A stretch of DNA of 64,000 nucleotides from Bacteroidota bacterium (GTDB taxonomy: Bacteria; Bacteroidota; JABWAT01): the NCBI GenBank assembly GCA_013360915.1, contig JABWAT010000005.1, positions 93,759-157,758 of the forward strand, written 5' to 3'. Position numbers and translations under genes: made by a program. Shown piece by piece: positions 53,390 to 63,583 of this stretch (the stretch's first letter is position 1; every line of letters starts with the position of its first letter). The notes below the pieces were generated by a model. That model made no database searches and was not told the origin of the DNA. It saw nothing but the letters and a program-made list of their open reading frames with translations.

Positions 53390-53397
53390 TAATTTAC
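53390..53397 (+). promoter_or_regulatory. Putative -7 element before the TPR/PAS kinase
   Basis: TAATTTAC, 3 bp before the ATG at 53401. It resembles the TACTTTAC box of the lipoprotein promoter at 35216. No clear TTTG upstream. Confidence 0.25.
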
Positions 53398-53400
53398 AGT

Positions 53401-56133
53401 ATGAAAGTTGTTTTTCGCCTGCTCACCGGACTGGTGATTCTCTGTGCAGGGCCCCTCAGGGCTGCTGATCCCGATTCAATCGCCCTTATCAGACAGTATC
53501 TGGCCTCGGGTTACAAAGCCTACCGGCATTCAGACGGTCCGGCCTCGCTGCGGTTTGCCCGTCTGGCCCTCGACATGGCCACCCGTCAGGACGATACGGA
53601 AGGGCGCGCCTATGCTCACCGGTACCTGGCCTTTGGCTATTCCCTGCAGGCCGATAAGACCAACCAGATCAGGCATTTACTTGCGTCACTGGCCGACTTT
53701 AAATCCACATTTAACTCTTACGAGATTGCCGAAGCAACCCGTCTGACCGGTGTTTACTACCTGCATCTGGATCCGGCCCGGATGTGGGAACTGGTGAACG
53801 ATGCACAGCGCCAGTTCAGACTGATTAACCACAGCCGGGGTTTGTTCGAGTGCAAAAGCAACATCGGGCAGGTTTATTATGAACAGGGAAACTTCCAACG
53901 CGCGCTGACCATTTTTCTGATGGCGGATCGCATGGCCGATTCACTTAACTTCCGCGAAGGGAAGGCCAGAAACCTGTCCAGACTGTCTTATGCTTACGCC
54001 CAATTGGGGGACTATCAGCGTCAGCTCTCCACCCTGTCATCCAGTCTGGCTTTGTATGGCGATACCATCCGGGCTGATATCCGGGCAGAGCTACTGGGTG
54101 ATCTGGCCATTGCCTTCAGAAACCAGAATGATTTTGTCCGGTCGGAACAAACATTTAAACGGGCGCTGCGCATTGCCGATTCACTCGGTTCGGTGTTCCG
54201 GCAGCAGGAATTGCTTCAGGAACTCTCCCGTCTGTACCTCGACTGGTCAAAGCCCGATCTGGCTTACCATCTTCTCGATTCGTCCTATCAGATCTACACC
54301 CGTATTTACAATGCCGACCTGCGTGACCGGCTGATTGAATCGGAAGCCCGGTTCGAAATAAACCGGAAAGACCAGGAAAATGAGCTGTTGCGTGAAAGGG
54401 CGGCCAGAACCAACCTGATCTGGATTCTGGTAACACTGACTGTCGGCCTGATTGCGTTGCTTGCGATTATGCGTGTGCTCACCATCAGAAAGCACAAGGC
54501 CGATCTTCAGGAACAGAACACGGTGATCACCAGCCAGAGCGAAGAGCTCAGACATCTGTTTCAGACACTGACCATCAGCGAGTTGAAGTACCGGGCCTTA
54601 TTTGAATATTCCCCACTTGGCATTCTGGTGCTTGATGCCCAGGGACTCATCACCGATGCCAATGAAACCTTCTGCCGCGAATCCGGATTCAGTAAACATG
54701 AACTGACCGGTACTCCCGTTTCCAGGTTTGCAACCTCAGGAAATCAGCAGGAAGTGAAAAAGCACATCGACCGTCTCAGGAAGGGCGATTTGCTTTCCCA
54801 TGAAACACAGCGCCTGAATAAGGACGGATCGGTTTCTGAAGTGGAATTAAATGAAGTCCGCGTTGACCTGCAGGACGGATCTCACTTATTCCTGATTCTC
54901 AGTCAGGATATCACCGAGCGGAAAAAAACAGCTCTGGCCCTGAAAACCGCCATGTCGGCAGCCGAAAAAGCCAATCAGATGAAAAGCCGGTTTTTATCCA
55001 TCATCAGTCATGAAATCAGGACACCTCTGAACGGAATCATCGGTATGTCTGATCTGCTGGTCCAGAGTACGCTCAACAGCGAGCAGCGTGATCAGGTCGA
55101 AACGATCCGAAGCTGCGGTCAGGACCTCTACACTCTGATGAATGATGTCGTTGATTTCTCACGTCTCGAGACAGGTACCATCACACTGGCTGATGAACCC
55201 TTCAACCTGCGGGAACTGGTGTCTTCGGTATTGAATCAGGTTAAACCATCGGGTGAGGGTTCCGATCTCTCGGTTTCCATTGACGACCAGATTCCTCGGG
55301 TTCTGACCGGAGACCGGATACGGCTGGCCCAGATTCTGAATCATCTGGTGATTTATGCCACCCGTTTAACGACTCCCGGACTGGTAACCATCCGTTGCCA
55401 GCTTACGAAATCGGATGGCAATTATTACTGGGTAACCGTCACGGTGGCAGACGCTGGTCCCGGAATTTCATCCGATCAGTTATCACGACTGATGAAACCG
55501 TTTGAAACGGTCATCACCGATCCCTCATCTGACCCTGGCTTTCCCGGACTGGGCCTTTACATCACCCGCCATCTGGTCCGGCTGATGAACGGTACCTTTG
55601 AAATGACAAGCGAACCAGGTCAAGGAACCACCACCACCTTTACCATTCCGTTTAATTCGGGTGACTATCTCACCGAACCAGACTCTTCACCCGATCTGCA
55701 GGCATTTGATCCCTTACTTGCCAGCCGTTACCCGATGACCATTCTGGTGGCAGAGGACAATCCGGTCAATCAGAAGGTCCTCAGACAGCTGCTGAACAAA
55801 TTCGGTTACTCCTGTACCATTGCACAGGATGGAGCCCGGGCGGTCGCCGATTTAAGCGAAAAGGATTTTGATCTGGTTCTGATGGACATTCAGATGCCGG
55901 TCATGGATGGATTCCAGGCGACAAGGCTGATCCGTTCGTCACGGAAACAACTGCCGGTCATTATTGCGCTTTCTGCCCACATTCTTCCGGAAGATAAAGA
56001 AAGGCTGCTGACAGCCGGTATGCATGATTGCCTTCCCAAGCCGATCCTGTTACCTGACTTCAGAAACCTTCTGCTCAAATGGGGCCCGGTCATCTCATCC
56101 ATCCGGACCGGCATGCACCTGCCCACCAATTAA
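53401..56133 (+). CDS. Hybrid sensor kinase: TPR, TM, PAS, HisKA, degenerate HATPase, receiver
   Basis: A 910-residue protein. A signal peptide (ends near LRAADPD) is followed by periplasmic TPR repeats (about 60-320), a TM helix (about 338-358), a PAS domain (about 400-515: ALFEYSPLGILVLDAQGLITDANETF), HisKA with His537 in SHEIRTPLNGIIG, a HATPase-like domain (about 600-760) and a receiver with Asp829 in LMDIQMPVMDG. In the N box the Mg-ligand Asn of the usual NAIKFT is replaced: the sequence reads HLVIYATRLT, with Tyr652 at the Asn place. The DAGPGIS and GLGLYIT boxes remain. Autokinase activity is therefore doubtful. Confidence 0.9.
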   Translation: MKVVFRLLTGLVILCAGPLRAADPDSIALIRQYLASGYKAYRHSDGPASLRFARLALDMATRQDDTEGRAYAHRYLAFGYSLQADKTNQIRHLLASLADFKSTFNSYEIAEATRLTGVYYLHLDPARMWELVNDAQRQFRLINHSRGLFECKSNIGQVYYEQGNFQRALTIFLMADRMADSLNFREGKARNLSRLSYAYAQLGDYQRQLSTLSSSLALYGDTIRADIRAELLGDLAIAFRNQNDFVRSEQTFKRALRIADSLGSVFRQQELLQELSRLYLDWSKPDLAYHLLDSSYQIYTRIYNADLRDRLIESEARFEINRKDQENELLRERAARTNLIWILVTLTVGLIALLAIMRVLTIRKHKADLQEQNTVITSQSEELRHLFQTLTISELKYRALFEYSPLGILVLDAQGLITDANETFCRESGFSKHELTGTPVSRFATSGNQQEVKKHIDRLRKGDLLSHETQRLNKDGSVSEVELNEVRVDLQDGSHLFLILSQDITERKKTALALKTAMSAAEKANQMKSRFLSIISHEIRTPLNGIIGMSDLLVQSTLNSEQRDQVETIRSCGQDLYTLMNDVVDFSRLETGTITLADEPFNLRELVSSVLNQVKPSGEGSDLSVSIDDQIPRVLTGDRIRLAQILNHLVIYATRLTTPGLVTIRCQLTKSDGNYYWVTVTVADAGPGISSDQLSRLMKPFETVITDPSSDPGFPGLGLYITRHLVRLMNGTFEMTSEPGQGTTTTFTIPFNSGDYLTEPDSSPDLQAFDPLLASRYPMTILVAEDNPVNQKVLRQLLNKFGYSCTIAQDGARAVADLSEKDFDLVLMDIQMPVMDGFQATRLIRSSRKQLPVIIALSAHILPEDKERLLTAGMHDCLPKPILLPDFRNLLLKWGPVISSIRTGMHLPTN

Positions 56134-56164
56134 CAGTCTTTTAATGACCTGATCGTCTGTTTAC

Positions 56165-56196
56165 TTTGACATTACCGGGGGTCAGGGGTAATTTTG
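56165..56196 (+). promoter_or_regulatory. Promoter of the sdhCAB operon
   Basis: TTTG (56165-56168), 20 bp, TAATTTTG (56189-56196): both boxes match the Bacteroidota primary-sigma consensus exactly. It gives a leader of about 105 nt before sdhC. Confidence 0.65.
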
Positions 56197-56307
56197 CACC
56201 GGCTTTTCGCATGGATTTCTGCGTTCGGGAACTTCCCGGAACGGCCAGCCCATTTCAAACGGAAAAGCTGTATCGTCGTTTTTAACTGACACATCTGAGG
56301 ACTCTTC

Positions 56308-56970
56308 ATGCAGTGGTTTATTAAGGCCCTTTCCACCTCCATCGGGAAGAAGTTGCTGGTCGGCCTCACCGGGCTGTTTCTGTGCATATTCCTGGTCGTC
56401 CACCTCTACATCAACCTGCACCTTCTCAAGACAGACGGGGGTGAGGAATTTAAAGCACTCGCTCATTTTATGGGAAATACCTGGGCCATCAAGGTGATGG
56501 AAATCGGTCTGTTCCTGGGCATTCTGCTTCATATCATTTACAGCATTCTGATCACCCTGCAAAACCGGTCAGCCAAAGCGGTCGGCTATGCAAAATCCCC
56601 CAATCCAGGAACAAGCAGCTGGGTTTCCCGCACAATGATCTTCTGGGGACTTCTGATCCTGGTTTTTCTGGTTATTCACCTTCAGGGAATCTATTTCAAA
56701 TACAAATTTGGCAGCGAACCGGTCGATTTGTACGTTCTGACCGTACAGGTCATGAGCGATCCGGTCTGGGCCATTGTATACATCCTGTCGATGGTCGGAT
56801 TGGGAATTCATCTTTATCACGGATTTCAGTCGGCTTTTCAGACTTTCGGGTGGAACACCCCGAAATACAAACCCCTCATTAACCTGGTTGCGGTGGTATT
56901 CTGGCTGGGGATTCCTGCCGGTTTTGCCTTCCTGCCTGTCTTTTTTGCCTTTCTTGGAGGACATCAGTAA
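56308..56970 (+). CDS. sdhC: Succinate dehydrogenase / fumarate reductase cytochrome b subunit
   Basis: A 220-residue, five-helix membrane anchor of the b558 family used by Bacteroidota, Chlorobi and similar groups. Helices lie at about 15-38, 62-84, 108-130, 152-172 and 192-215. Conserved histidines for two b hemes are seen in [35 protein letters not shown] and [14 protein letters not shown]. It anchors the catalytic subunits and transfers electrons between quinone and the iron-sulfur chain. It is the first gene of the operon; GAGG precedes the ATG. Its TAA overlaps the next ATG (TAATG). Direction of catalysis (Sdh or Frd) cannot be read from sequence. Confidence 0.93.
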   Translation: MQWFIKALSTSIGKKLLVGLTGLFLCIFLVVHLYINLHLLKTDGGEEFKALAHFMGNTWAIKVMEIGLFLGILLHIIYSILITLQNRSAKAVGYAKSPNPGTSSWVSRTMIFWGLLILVFLVIHLQGIYFKYKFGSEPVDLYVLTVQVMSDPVWAIVYILSMVGLGIHLYHGFQSAFQTFGWNTPKYKPLINLVAVVFWLGIPAGFAFLPVFFAFLGGHQ

Positions 56971-58883
56971 TGGCTTTGGATTCTAAAATTCCTGCCGGTC
57001 CCATTGCCGAAAAATGGACCAATCATAAATTCAATCTGAAACTGGTTAATCCGGCCAATAAACGGAAATATACCGTTATTGTAGTAGGCACCGGTCTGGC
57101 TGGCAGTTCTGCCGCCGCTACTCTTGGGGAGCTTGGCTATAACGTACTGGCCTTTTCCTACCATGAATCACCAAGACGTGCACACTCCATTGCCGCACAG
57201 GGCGGAATCAATGCTGCGAAAAATTATCAGAATGACGGTGACAGTGTTTACCGGCTGTTCTATGACACCGTAAAAGGCGGGGATTACCGTGCCCGTGAAG
57301 CCAATGTGTTTCGCCTGGCAGAAATTTCAGGAAATATCATTGATCAGTGCGTGGCCCAGGGAGTTCCGTTTGCACGTGAATATGGCGGATTGCTCGACAA
57401 CCGGTCGTTCGGGGGTGCACAGGTCAGCCGGACCTTCTATGCTAAAGGTCAGACCGGGCAACAGTTGCTTCTCGGTGCCTATTCGGCTCTCAACAAACAG
57501 ATCCATGATAAGAAGGTCACCTTCTATCCGCGGCATGAAATGCTCGACCTGGTCGTTGTCGATGGAAAGGCCCGCGGAATCGTAACCCGGAATCTGGAAA
57601 ATGGCGAGGTTCAATCCTTTGCCGGCGATGCAGTCTTGTTATGCACCGGTGGTTACGGAAACGTCTTCTTCCTGTCGACCAATGCCATGTACTGCAATGC
57701 AAGTGCTACCTGGCGGGCCCATAAAAAGGGCGCCTTTTTCGGCAATCCGTGTTTCACACAGATTCACCCGACCTGTATCCCTGTTTCCAGCGGACACCAA
57801 TCCAAACTGACCCTGATGTCGGAATCCCTCAGAAATGACGGTCGCGTATGGGTTCCGAAAAAAGCCGGTGACAACCGTCCCGCCAATCAGATTCCGGAAG
57901 AGGAACGCGATTACTACCTCGAGCGCATCTATCCTTCCTTCGGAAACCTGGTTCCCCGTGATGTGGCTTCACGCCGTGCCAAAGAAATGTGCGACAAAGG
58001 TCATGGGGTTGGTACCACCAAGCTGGCAGTTTATCTCGACTTTGCTGATGCCATCAAACGAAATGGCAAAGAATGGGTCGAAGAGAAATACGGGAACCTG
58101 TTTGACATGTACAAGCAGATCACCGGTGAAAATCCCTACGAAGTGCCCATGCGGATCTATCCGGCCGTTCACTACACCATGGGCGGTCTTTGGGTGGATT
58201 ACAATCTGATGAGCAATGTACCCGGGTTATTTGTTCTGGGCGAAGCCAATTTCTCAGATCACGGTGCAAACCGCCTGGGCGCCTCTGCTCTGATGCAGGG
58301 TCTGGCTGACGGCTATTTTGTAATACCCTACACCCTGGGTGATTATCTGGCCACCAAGGGATCCGATAAGCTTACCAACTCTCATGAGGCTTTTAAAAAG
58401 GCCGAATCAGAGATCAACTCGGTTAATAAGAAATTACTTTCCATCAAGGGAAATACCACGGTTGACGAATTCCATCGCCGCCTCGGAAAGGTCATGTGGG
58501 ATAAAGTCGGAATGGCCCGGAATGAAAAAGGTCTGAAGGAAGCCATTGCCGAAATCAAAACCATCCGAGAGGAATTCTGGAAACAAGTCAACGTTCCCGG
58601 AACCGAGGAAGAATTCAACCAGGAACTGGAGAAGGCTTTACGTGTTGCCGATTTCATCGAACTGGGTGAATTGATGGCCCGTGATGCTCTGGAGCGGGAA
58701 GAATCCTGCGGTGGTCACTTCCGCGAAGAACATTCGACCGATGATGGTGAAGCCAAACGGAATGATGAGAAATTTTCCTATGTGGCTGCCTGGGAGTACA
58801 AGGGAGAAAACACGCCCGAAGTGCTTCACAAGGAAGAGTTAAAGTTTGAATATGTAAAACCTTCTCAACGGAGTTACAAATAA
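56970..58883 (+). CDS. sdhA: Succinate dehydrogenase / fumarate reductase flavoprotein subunit
   Basis: A 637-residue flavoprotein. The FAD-binding Rossmann motif is [20 protein letters not shown], the covalent-FAD His lies in [14 protein letters not shown], and the substrate-site residues are in [26 protein letters not shown] and [17 protein letters not shown]. It oxidises succinate to fumarate, or the reverse, in the cytoplasm-facing part of the complex. The C-terminal helical and Glu-rich region matches the Bacteroidota-type enzyme. It is coupled to sdhC and sdhB by one-base TAATG overlaps. Confidence 0.96.
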   Translation: MALDSKIPAGPIAEKWTNHKFNLKLVNPANKRKYTVIVVGTGLAGSSAAATLGELGYNVLAFSYHESPRRAHSIAAQGGINAAKNYQNDGDSVYRLFYDTVKGGDYRAREANVFRLAEISGNIIDQCVAQGVPFAREYGGLLDNRSFGGAQVSRTFYAKGQTGQQLLLGAYSALNKQIHDKKVTFYPRHEMLDLVVVDGKARGIVTRNLENGEVQSFAGDAVLLCTGGYGNVFFLSTNAMYCNASATWRAHKKGAFFGNPCFTQIHPTCIPVSSGHQSKLTLMSESLRNDGRVWVPKKAGDNRPANQIPEEERDYYLERIYPSFGNLVPRDVASRRAKEMCDKGHGVGTTKLAVYLDFADAIKRNGKEWVEEKYGNLFDMYKQITGENPYEVPMRIYPAVHYTMGGLWVDYNLMSNVPGLFVLGEANFSDHGANRLGASALMQGLADGYFVIPYTLGDYLATKGSDKLTNSHEAFKKAESEINSVNKKLLSIKGNTTVDEFHRRLGKVMWDKVGMARNEKGLKEAIAEIKTIREEFWKQVNVPGTEEEFNQELEKALRVADFIELGELMARDALEREESCGGHFREEHSTDDGEAKRNDEKFSYVAAWEYKGENTPEVLHKEELKFEYVKPSQRSYK

Positions 58884-59623
58884 TGAATATTTCTCTTAAA
58901 GTCTGGAGACAGCGCAACAAGTCGGCCGACGGGGAGTTCAAAACCTACAAGGTTGAGGAGGTCTCTCCCGACATGTCTTTCCTCGAAATGCTGGACATGC
59001 TGAACGAACTTCTCGTTAAACGCGGCGAGGATCCCATTGCCTTCGATCATGATTGCCGTGAAGGGATTTGCGGTACCTGCAGCATGGTGATCAACGGCCG
59101 TCCGCACGGACCAATCAAAGGGGTCACCACCTGTCAGCTGCACATGCGCAGTTTCTCCAATGGTGATACCATTGTGGTTGAACCCTTCCGCGCCCGTTCC
59201 TTCCCGATAGTGAAGGATCTGGTGGTGGATCGCTCCTCTTTTGAACGGATCATGATTGCCGGTGGCTATGTCTCGGTCCGCACCGGAAATGCCCCCGATG
59301 CCAATGCCATCCCGATCAATAAACACGATGCCGATGAGGCCTTCAATGCTGCTGCCTGTATTGGTTGCGGTGCTTGCGTGGCTTCCTGTAAAAACAGCTC
59401 GGCCATGTTGTTTGTTGGTGCCAAAATCAGCCAGTATGCCCTGTTACCACAAGGCCAGGTTGAGGCAAAGGAACGGGTACTCAATATGGTTGCTGCCATG
59501 GATGCTGAAGGATTCGGGAATTGTTCAAATACAGGAGCCTGTGAGGCCACCTGTCCGAAGGGCATTAACCTGACTCACATTGCCCGACTGAACCGGCAAT
59601 ACACCACAGCTTTACTCAGCTGA
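58883..59623 (+). CDS. sdhB: Succinate dehydrogenase / fumarate reductase iron-sulfur subunit
   Basis: A 246-residue iron-sulfur protein with all three cluster sites: [2Fe-2S] in [20 protein letters not shown], [4Fe-4S] in [15 protein letters not shown], and the [3Fe-4S]-type set in [15 protein letters not shown]. It passes electrons from the flavin to the hemes of SdhC. It is the last gene of the operon, and an intrinsic terminator follows 22 bp after the stop. Confidence 0.96.
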   Translation: MNISLKVWRQRNKSADGEFKTYKVEEVSPDMSFLEMLDMLNELLVKRGEDPIAFDHDCREGICGTCSMVINGRPHGPIKGVTTCQLHMRSFSNGDTIVVEPFRARSFPIVKDLVVDRSSFERIMIAGGYVSVRTGNAPDANAIPINKHDADEAFNAAACIGCGACVASCKNSSAMLFVGAKISQYALLPQGQVEAKERVLNMVAAMDAEGFGNCSNTGACEATCPKGINLTHIARLNRQYTTALLS

Positions 59624-59645
59624 TCTTTAAACTTCTCTGAAACCA

Positions 59646-59673
59646 GGGTCCGGTCTCGCCGGACCCTTATTTT
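59646..59673 (+). terminator. Intrinsic terminator of sdhCAB
   Basis: GGGTCCGG (59646-59653) pairs with CCGGACCC (59659-59666) around a 5-base loop, followed by TTATTTT. Confidence 0.88.
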
Positions 59674-59818
59674 CCCACCCTCATTTAATAGGCCATTCAG
59701 GCGATGTCGTCTTCGAAGGGCCCACCAGATTCATTTTCAAATCCATCCGATCACCGGGATTCCAACTTAGTAAGTTTTCATATAAAGACAATCCTTCTTT
59801 TTTCTGACTTTCCTCGAT

Positions 59819-59826
59819 TATTTTTG
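59819..59826 (+). promoter_or_regulatory. Putative -7 element of the DUF2911 gene
   Basis: TATTTTTG is an exact TAnnTTTG match, 26 bp before ATG 59853. The upstream box is only partly matched (TTCT/TTTT region). Confidence 0.4.
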
Positions 59827-59852
59827 ATTCAGTAATAAAACAGGAGGATGTG

Positions 59853-60722
59853 ATGCATCGGTTTGGATTGGGATTGATTGTCTGTTGCCTTGTTATCAAT
59901 AGTGAGCTACATGCGCAACCATTTCCGGCTGATAGTCCGCCTGCCACGACCATTCAGCGCGTGGGGCTCGATGACATTACCATCACCTACAGTCGTCCCG
60001 GAGTGAAAGGCCGTACGATTTTCGGCGAGCTGGTTCCCTTTGGGTCGGTCTGGAGAACCGGAGCCAATAAACCCACTCTCATCACTTTTACCGATACCAC
60101 CAGCATTGAGAAGTCACAGACCCGCATTCACCCGGGAACCTATGCATTGTATACCATCCCGGGGAAAGATCAATGGACCATTATCTTCAGTAAGACCACC
60201 ACACTCTGGGGAGCCTATGGATATGATCAGACCAATGATGCCTTGCGGGTCACGGTTCCCTCAAAAACTGATAATCCGTTTAAAGAAACCTTCCTGATTC
60301 ATTTTAACGAAGTGACCGATCACAGTGCGCAGGTTGTGCTCGAATGGGAACGCACCCGTGTATCCTTTACAGTTTCCGTTGATATTAAGGATCGTATTCT
60401 GGCCGGTATGCGCGAAAAACTGGCCTCCACCGATCAGGCCGACTGGTCGGTTTACCTCAGCGGGGCCCGGTATCTTCTGAACAATCAGCTTGAATTGCCA
60501 CTGGCACTTACCTGGATCGAACAATCCATTGCCATCCGTGAGGAGTACAACAACCTCTGGATCAAGGCACAGATCCTCGCTGCGCAAAACCGGTATCCTG
60601 AAGCCATTCAGGCCGGAGAAAAGGCGCTGAAAAAGGGAACGACGGGTGAGAATGCACCTTACTTTCCCTATGAGGCCGTTTACAGAACCGAAATCGGAAA
60701 GTGGAAGGCAAAGGTGAAGTAA
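59853..60722 (+). CDS. DUF2911-domain secreted protein
   Basis: A 289-residue protein with signal peptide (cleavage near LHAQ). It then has the DUF2911 core (about 25-170): ITITYSRPGVKGRTIFGELVPFGSVWRTGAN, IHPGTYALYTIPGKDQWTIIFSK, and LEWERTRVSFTVSV. The C-terminal 100 residues are helical and TPR-like (AIQAGEKALKKG). DUF2911 proteins are common in Bacteroidota; their function is not established. ATG 59853 has AGGAGG 5 bp upstream. It is monocistronic and converges with an outer-membrane protein gene. Confidence 0.9.
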   Translation: MHRFGLGLIVCCLVINSELHAQPFPADSPPATTIQRVGLDDITITYSRPGVKGRTIFGELVPFGSVWRTGANKPTLITFTDTTSIEKSQTRIHPGTYALYTIPGKDQWTIIFSKTTTLWGAYGYDQTNDALRVTVPSKTDNPFKETFLIHFNEVTDHSAQVVLEWERTRVSFTVSVDIKDRILAGMREKLASTDQADWSVYLSGARYLLNNQLELPLALTWIEQSIAIREEYNNLWIKAQILAAQNRYPEAIQAGEKALKKGTTGENAPYFPYEAVYRTEIGKWKAKVK

Positions 60723-60733
60723 CGGGCCTGACC

Positions 60734-61573
60734 TCAGATAGGAACGAGCACTCCTGCCAGCCAAACCAGCCCTGAAGACCGGTTTCCGCCCGTAACGGGA
60801 ATCCGTACCTGATAATGGATCCCGATTTCACGGGTAAGCAGGACCAATCCACCGGGCTGAACCGTCAGTCCGGAAACTCCATTGCCAAATCCGTTGATCG
60901 CCGGATCGGTTGCTTCAATTTTACCGATCGGAAATTGGTAAGTAACCGGACAACCAATCAGATTTTCCCGGCCGTACCGGTAATAAAAACCGGCACCCAC
61001 CAGGGCCGTGTGGTTCCGGTTCAGATCACGCAGCTCTCCGGTTGCCTGAATCTTCCAGAACAGCGGCCCGGATGAAGAGTTCGGCTGCATCTGTAAATGA
61101 AAGGCGTATTTCAATTCGCCGCTTCCCAAAGGAACCGGATTATCGAACCGGCCTGATGATGCAATGGGAAAGGTCATTTCACCTGCAAGCAAGATGGTGA
61201 CCGCCTGAAACGGATTTTCATAGGCCAGTCCAAAAACAGGGTCACCCATTCCTTCTGTGTTGCTGCCGGGTATACGGTCCTTTGAAGAAAGGGAATGCTG
61301 CTGCCAAACCGGTAAATGAGTGTACAGGGCTACCTGCCCGGCGACCGGTAACCAAACGGACGTAATGACCGACCAGGTCCGGTACTTCCCGATCTGGTAA
61401 CGATCACCCTTATAATCAAACGCATACTCTGATACCTGAAAGGACCCGGCCACACTGACCACAGGAATATTTTCCCGACCATTCATGATCCATTCGGGCA
61501 CCTGACAAATACCGGTCCTGGAATAAAATCCGGTAAGGAAAATGAAAAGAAAAATGATTAAACGTGGTTTCAT
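60734..61573 (-). CDS. Putative outer-membrane beta-barrel protein
   Basis: A 279-residue protein with a signal peptide (to about residue 23, GICQ). Amphipathic strands with aromatic girdles follow: YRTWSVITSVWLPVAGQVALYTHLPVW, LAGEMTFPI, ELKYAFHLQMQ, YYRYGRENLIGCPVTYQFPIG. The end is VWLAGVLVPI. The pattern suits a 10-14-strand barrel of the transporter/OmpL-like kind seen in FCB genomes. No family motif decides the substrate. No neighbour in the same direction. Confidence 0.7.
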   Translation of the reverse strand: MKPRLIIFLFIFLTGFYSRTGICQVPEWIMNGRENIPVVSVAGSFQVSEYAFDYKGDRYQIGKYRTWSVITSVWLPVAGQVALYTHLPVWQQHSLSSKDRIPGSNTEGMGDPVFGLAYENPFQAVTILLAGEMTFPIASSGRFDNPVPLGSGELKYAFHLQMQPNSSSGPLFWKIQATGELRDLNRNHTALVGAGFYYRYGRENLIGCPVTYQFPIGKIEATDPAINGFGNGVSGLTVQPGGLVLLTREIGIHYQVRIPVTGGNRSSGLVWLAGVLVPI

Positions 61574-61659
61574 GGCAACAGAACTGGTTCCATTTTAAGG
61601 ATGAATCCAATAGGAAACAACTGACCGGAACGGTTTAGAAAGACTACCGTTTTCTTCCG

Positions 61660-61667
61660 TATCTTTA
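61660..61667 (+). promoter_or_regulatory. Putative -7 element of the endonuclease I gene
   Basis: TATCTTTA, the same box as at tsaD and the hybrid kinase, 18 bp before ATG 61686; TTTA (61634-61637) lies 22 bp upstream. No ribosome binding site follows. Confidence 0.35.
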
Positions 61668-61685
61668 CCAACCGACCAGACCACC

Positions 61686-63530
61686 ATGATGACCTTTACC
61701 TTTTCTCTGATTCTTCAAACCGGATTGCTTTTCCCGGGTCAAACGGGTGAAGCGCTGCAACAGCAGATCCGGGCTGCATATACCCCTGCTTCACTGATCA
61801 GCTACAGCCGGGCACAGGACTCGGTTTTTAAGGCTTTATACTGGTCTGGTGACTCAGTCGAATGTATTTACGGCGGTTTCCGGGTTTTCCTGGATCCGCA
61901 ATCTGATCCATCCACCACGGTATACCAGAACGGGGCCGGACTTTCTGTCGAGCATGCCTGGCCCCAGAGCAAGGGTGCATATGGCACAGGCAGGTCTGAC
62001 CTTCACCACCTGTTTCCTGCCAAACAATCCATTAATTCTGCGCGGGGAAACAATCCATTTTGCGAAAGCCCCGATAACCAGACACAGACCTGGTATTTCC
62101 GTCAGTATTCACAAACAGTGAGTCCCCAGACAGGGGCCGATCTCTGGAGTGAAAGAAATGGAATTTCAGGTTTTTTTGAACCCCGCGAACAGGAAAAAGG
62201 TCGTCTGGCAAGAGCAATGGCCTATTTTTACACCATTTACCGGACCGATGCGGATGCGGCCGATACCAGTTTCTGGGGCCTTCAGGCCGAAACGCTGCTA
62301 CAGTGGCACCGGCAGTTCCCACCCGATGCTGTTGAGATTGCCAGACAAACCAGAATACAATCCATTCAGGGGAACCTGAATCCATTCATCACGGACACCT
62401 CCCTTTTTTCCAGAGCCTACTTTTCAGATGGGGATCAGCAAACACCCACTAAACCACTTCTGTTTTTTTCTGAGTATGTCGAGGGAACATCCAGCAATAA
62501 ATACCTGGAGATTGTCAATGCGGGTTCTGAAACTGTGGCATTGGGTGATATTCGGGTAAGTCTTTATTCAAACGGGGCCACAACGGCCAGCAATAATTTT
62601 CTTCTTTCCGGGTCATTGAATCCGGGCGAGGTCCTGGTTCTGAAAAATTCTCTTGCCACTTTGTACACCGGCAAGGCAACGATTGCCAGTTCGGTCGTGA
62701 ATTTTAACGGTGATGATGCTCTCTCACTGACCTGGATAACCTCTGGTGATACGCTGGATATTTTTGGCCGGATAGGAGAGGACCCCGGATCGGCATGGAT
62801 CTCAGGTGATAAATCGACTTTGGACCGGACCCTTGTCAGGAAATCATCTGTTGTTAAAGGAATCCAGACAAATCCTTCATCCGGATTCCCCACACTCGGC
62901 ACCGAGTGGGATGTTTATCCAACCGACACGATCAGTGACCTGGGCTTTCACGAACTTGATAATGGTCCCACAGTCCCTGTTCAGCATGGTCCGCTTAATT
63001 GGGTCATTTTTGGTGGTCAGGCAGAGGTGGCCTGGACCACTTACAGCGAATCAGGAAACGCCGGATTCTGGCTGGAGGCACAACTGGAGGCCCATCACTG
63101 GAATCCGCTTGCTTTCTTGGAAGGCAGAGGAACCTCGACTGACCCCAACTATTACCGGTTAACCTCTTCCTTTCCGGATAATTGCAAAAGGCTAAGGTTG
63201 AGTCAGGTAGATCTGGATGGAACGCGTACCGTTTTGGGTGAACTTGCTGTATCTGGAAATTCCGGAATCATTCGTGATCTGTCGATTGTGGCAGCATACC
63301 CGAATCCGTTCAATCCGACCACGACGATTGTATTAGCCATTCCTGCCAGACAACACATTCAATTGTCAGTTTTTTCAGTTACCGGGCAGCAGGTTGCTAC
63401 CCTGGTGAATGATTCCCTCTCTGCCGGTATCCATCACATTCCCTGGAATGCAAGCGGTCTGACTTCCGGAACCTATCTGTTAAAAGTCAACCAGCATCAA
63501 AAAGGTATTCAGGTCCTGCTGCTCAAATAA
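61686..63530 (+). CDS. Secreted endonuclease I (NucM-type) with lamin-tail domain and T9SS sorting domain
   Basis: A 614-residue exported nuclease. A short N-terminal hydrophobic signal is followed by the endonuclease I domain (about 25-235) with the His/metal region LSVEHAWPQSKGAYGTGRSD and then DLHHLFPAKQSINSARGNNPF. A lamin-tail-like domain follows (about 255-420: FFSEYVEGTSSNKYLEIVN; GDDALSLTW), then a fibronectin-like module and a type IX sorting domain at the end (AYPNPFNPTTTIVLAI; GQQVATLVNDSLSAG; LKVNQHQKG). It would degrade extracellular DNA or RNA. Two ATGs lie in tandem at 61686. Domain order resembles other FCB extracellular nucleases. Confidence 0.9.
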   Translation: MMTFTFSLILQTGLLFPGQTGEALQQQIRAAYTPASLISYSRAQDSVFKALYWSGDSVECIYGGFRVFLDPQSDPSTTVYQNGAGLSVEHAWPQSKGAYGTGRSDLHHLFPAKQSINSARGNNPFCESPDNQTQTWYFRQYSQTVSPQTGADLWSERNGISGFFEPREQEKGRLARAMAYFYTIYRTDADAADTSFWGLQAETLLQWHRQFPPDAVEIARQTRIQSIQGNLNPFITDTSLFSRAYFSDGDQQTPTKPLLFFSEYVEGTSSNKYLEIVNAGSETVALGDIRVSLYSNGATTASNNFLLSGSLNPGEVLVLKNSLATLYTGKATIASSVVNFNGDDALSLTWITSGDTLDIFGRIGEDPGSAWISGDKSTLDRTLVRKSSVVKGIQTNPSSGFPTLGTEWDVYPTDTISDLGFHELDNGPTVPVQHGPLNWVIFGGQAEVAWTTYSESGNAGFWLEAQLEAHHWNPLAFLEGRGTSTDPNYYRLTSSFPDNCKRLRLSQVDLDGTRTVLGELAVSGNSGIIRDLSIVAAYPNPFNPTTTIVLAIPARQHIQLSVFSVTGQQVATLVNDSLSAGIHHIPWNASGLTSGTYLLKVNQHQKGIQVLLLK

Positions 63531-63583
63531 AGTCGATTATCCATCCGCACCCGCTTCAGACACATTGGATTCCCAATCCCAAA

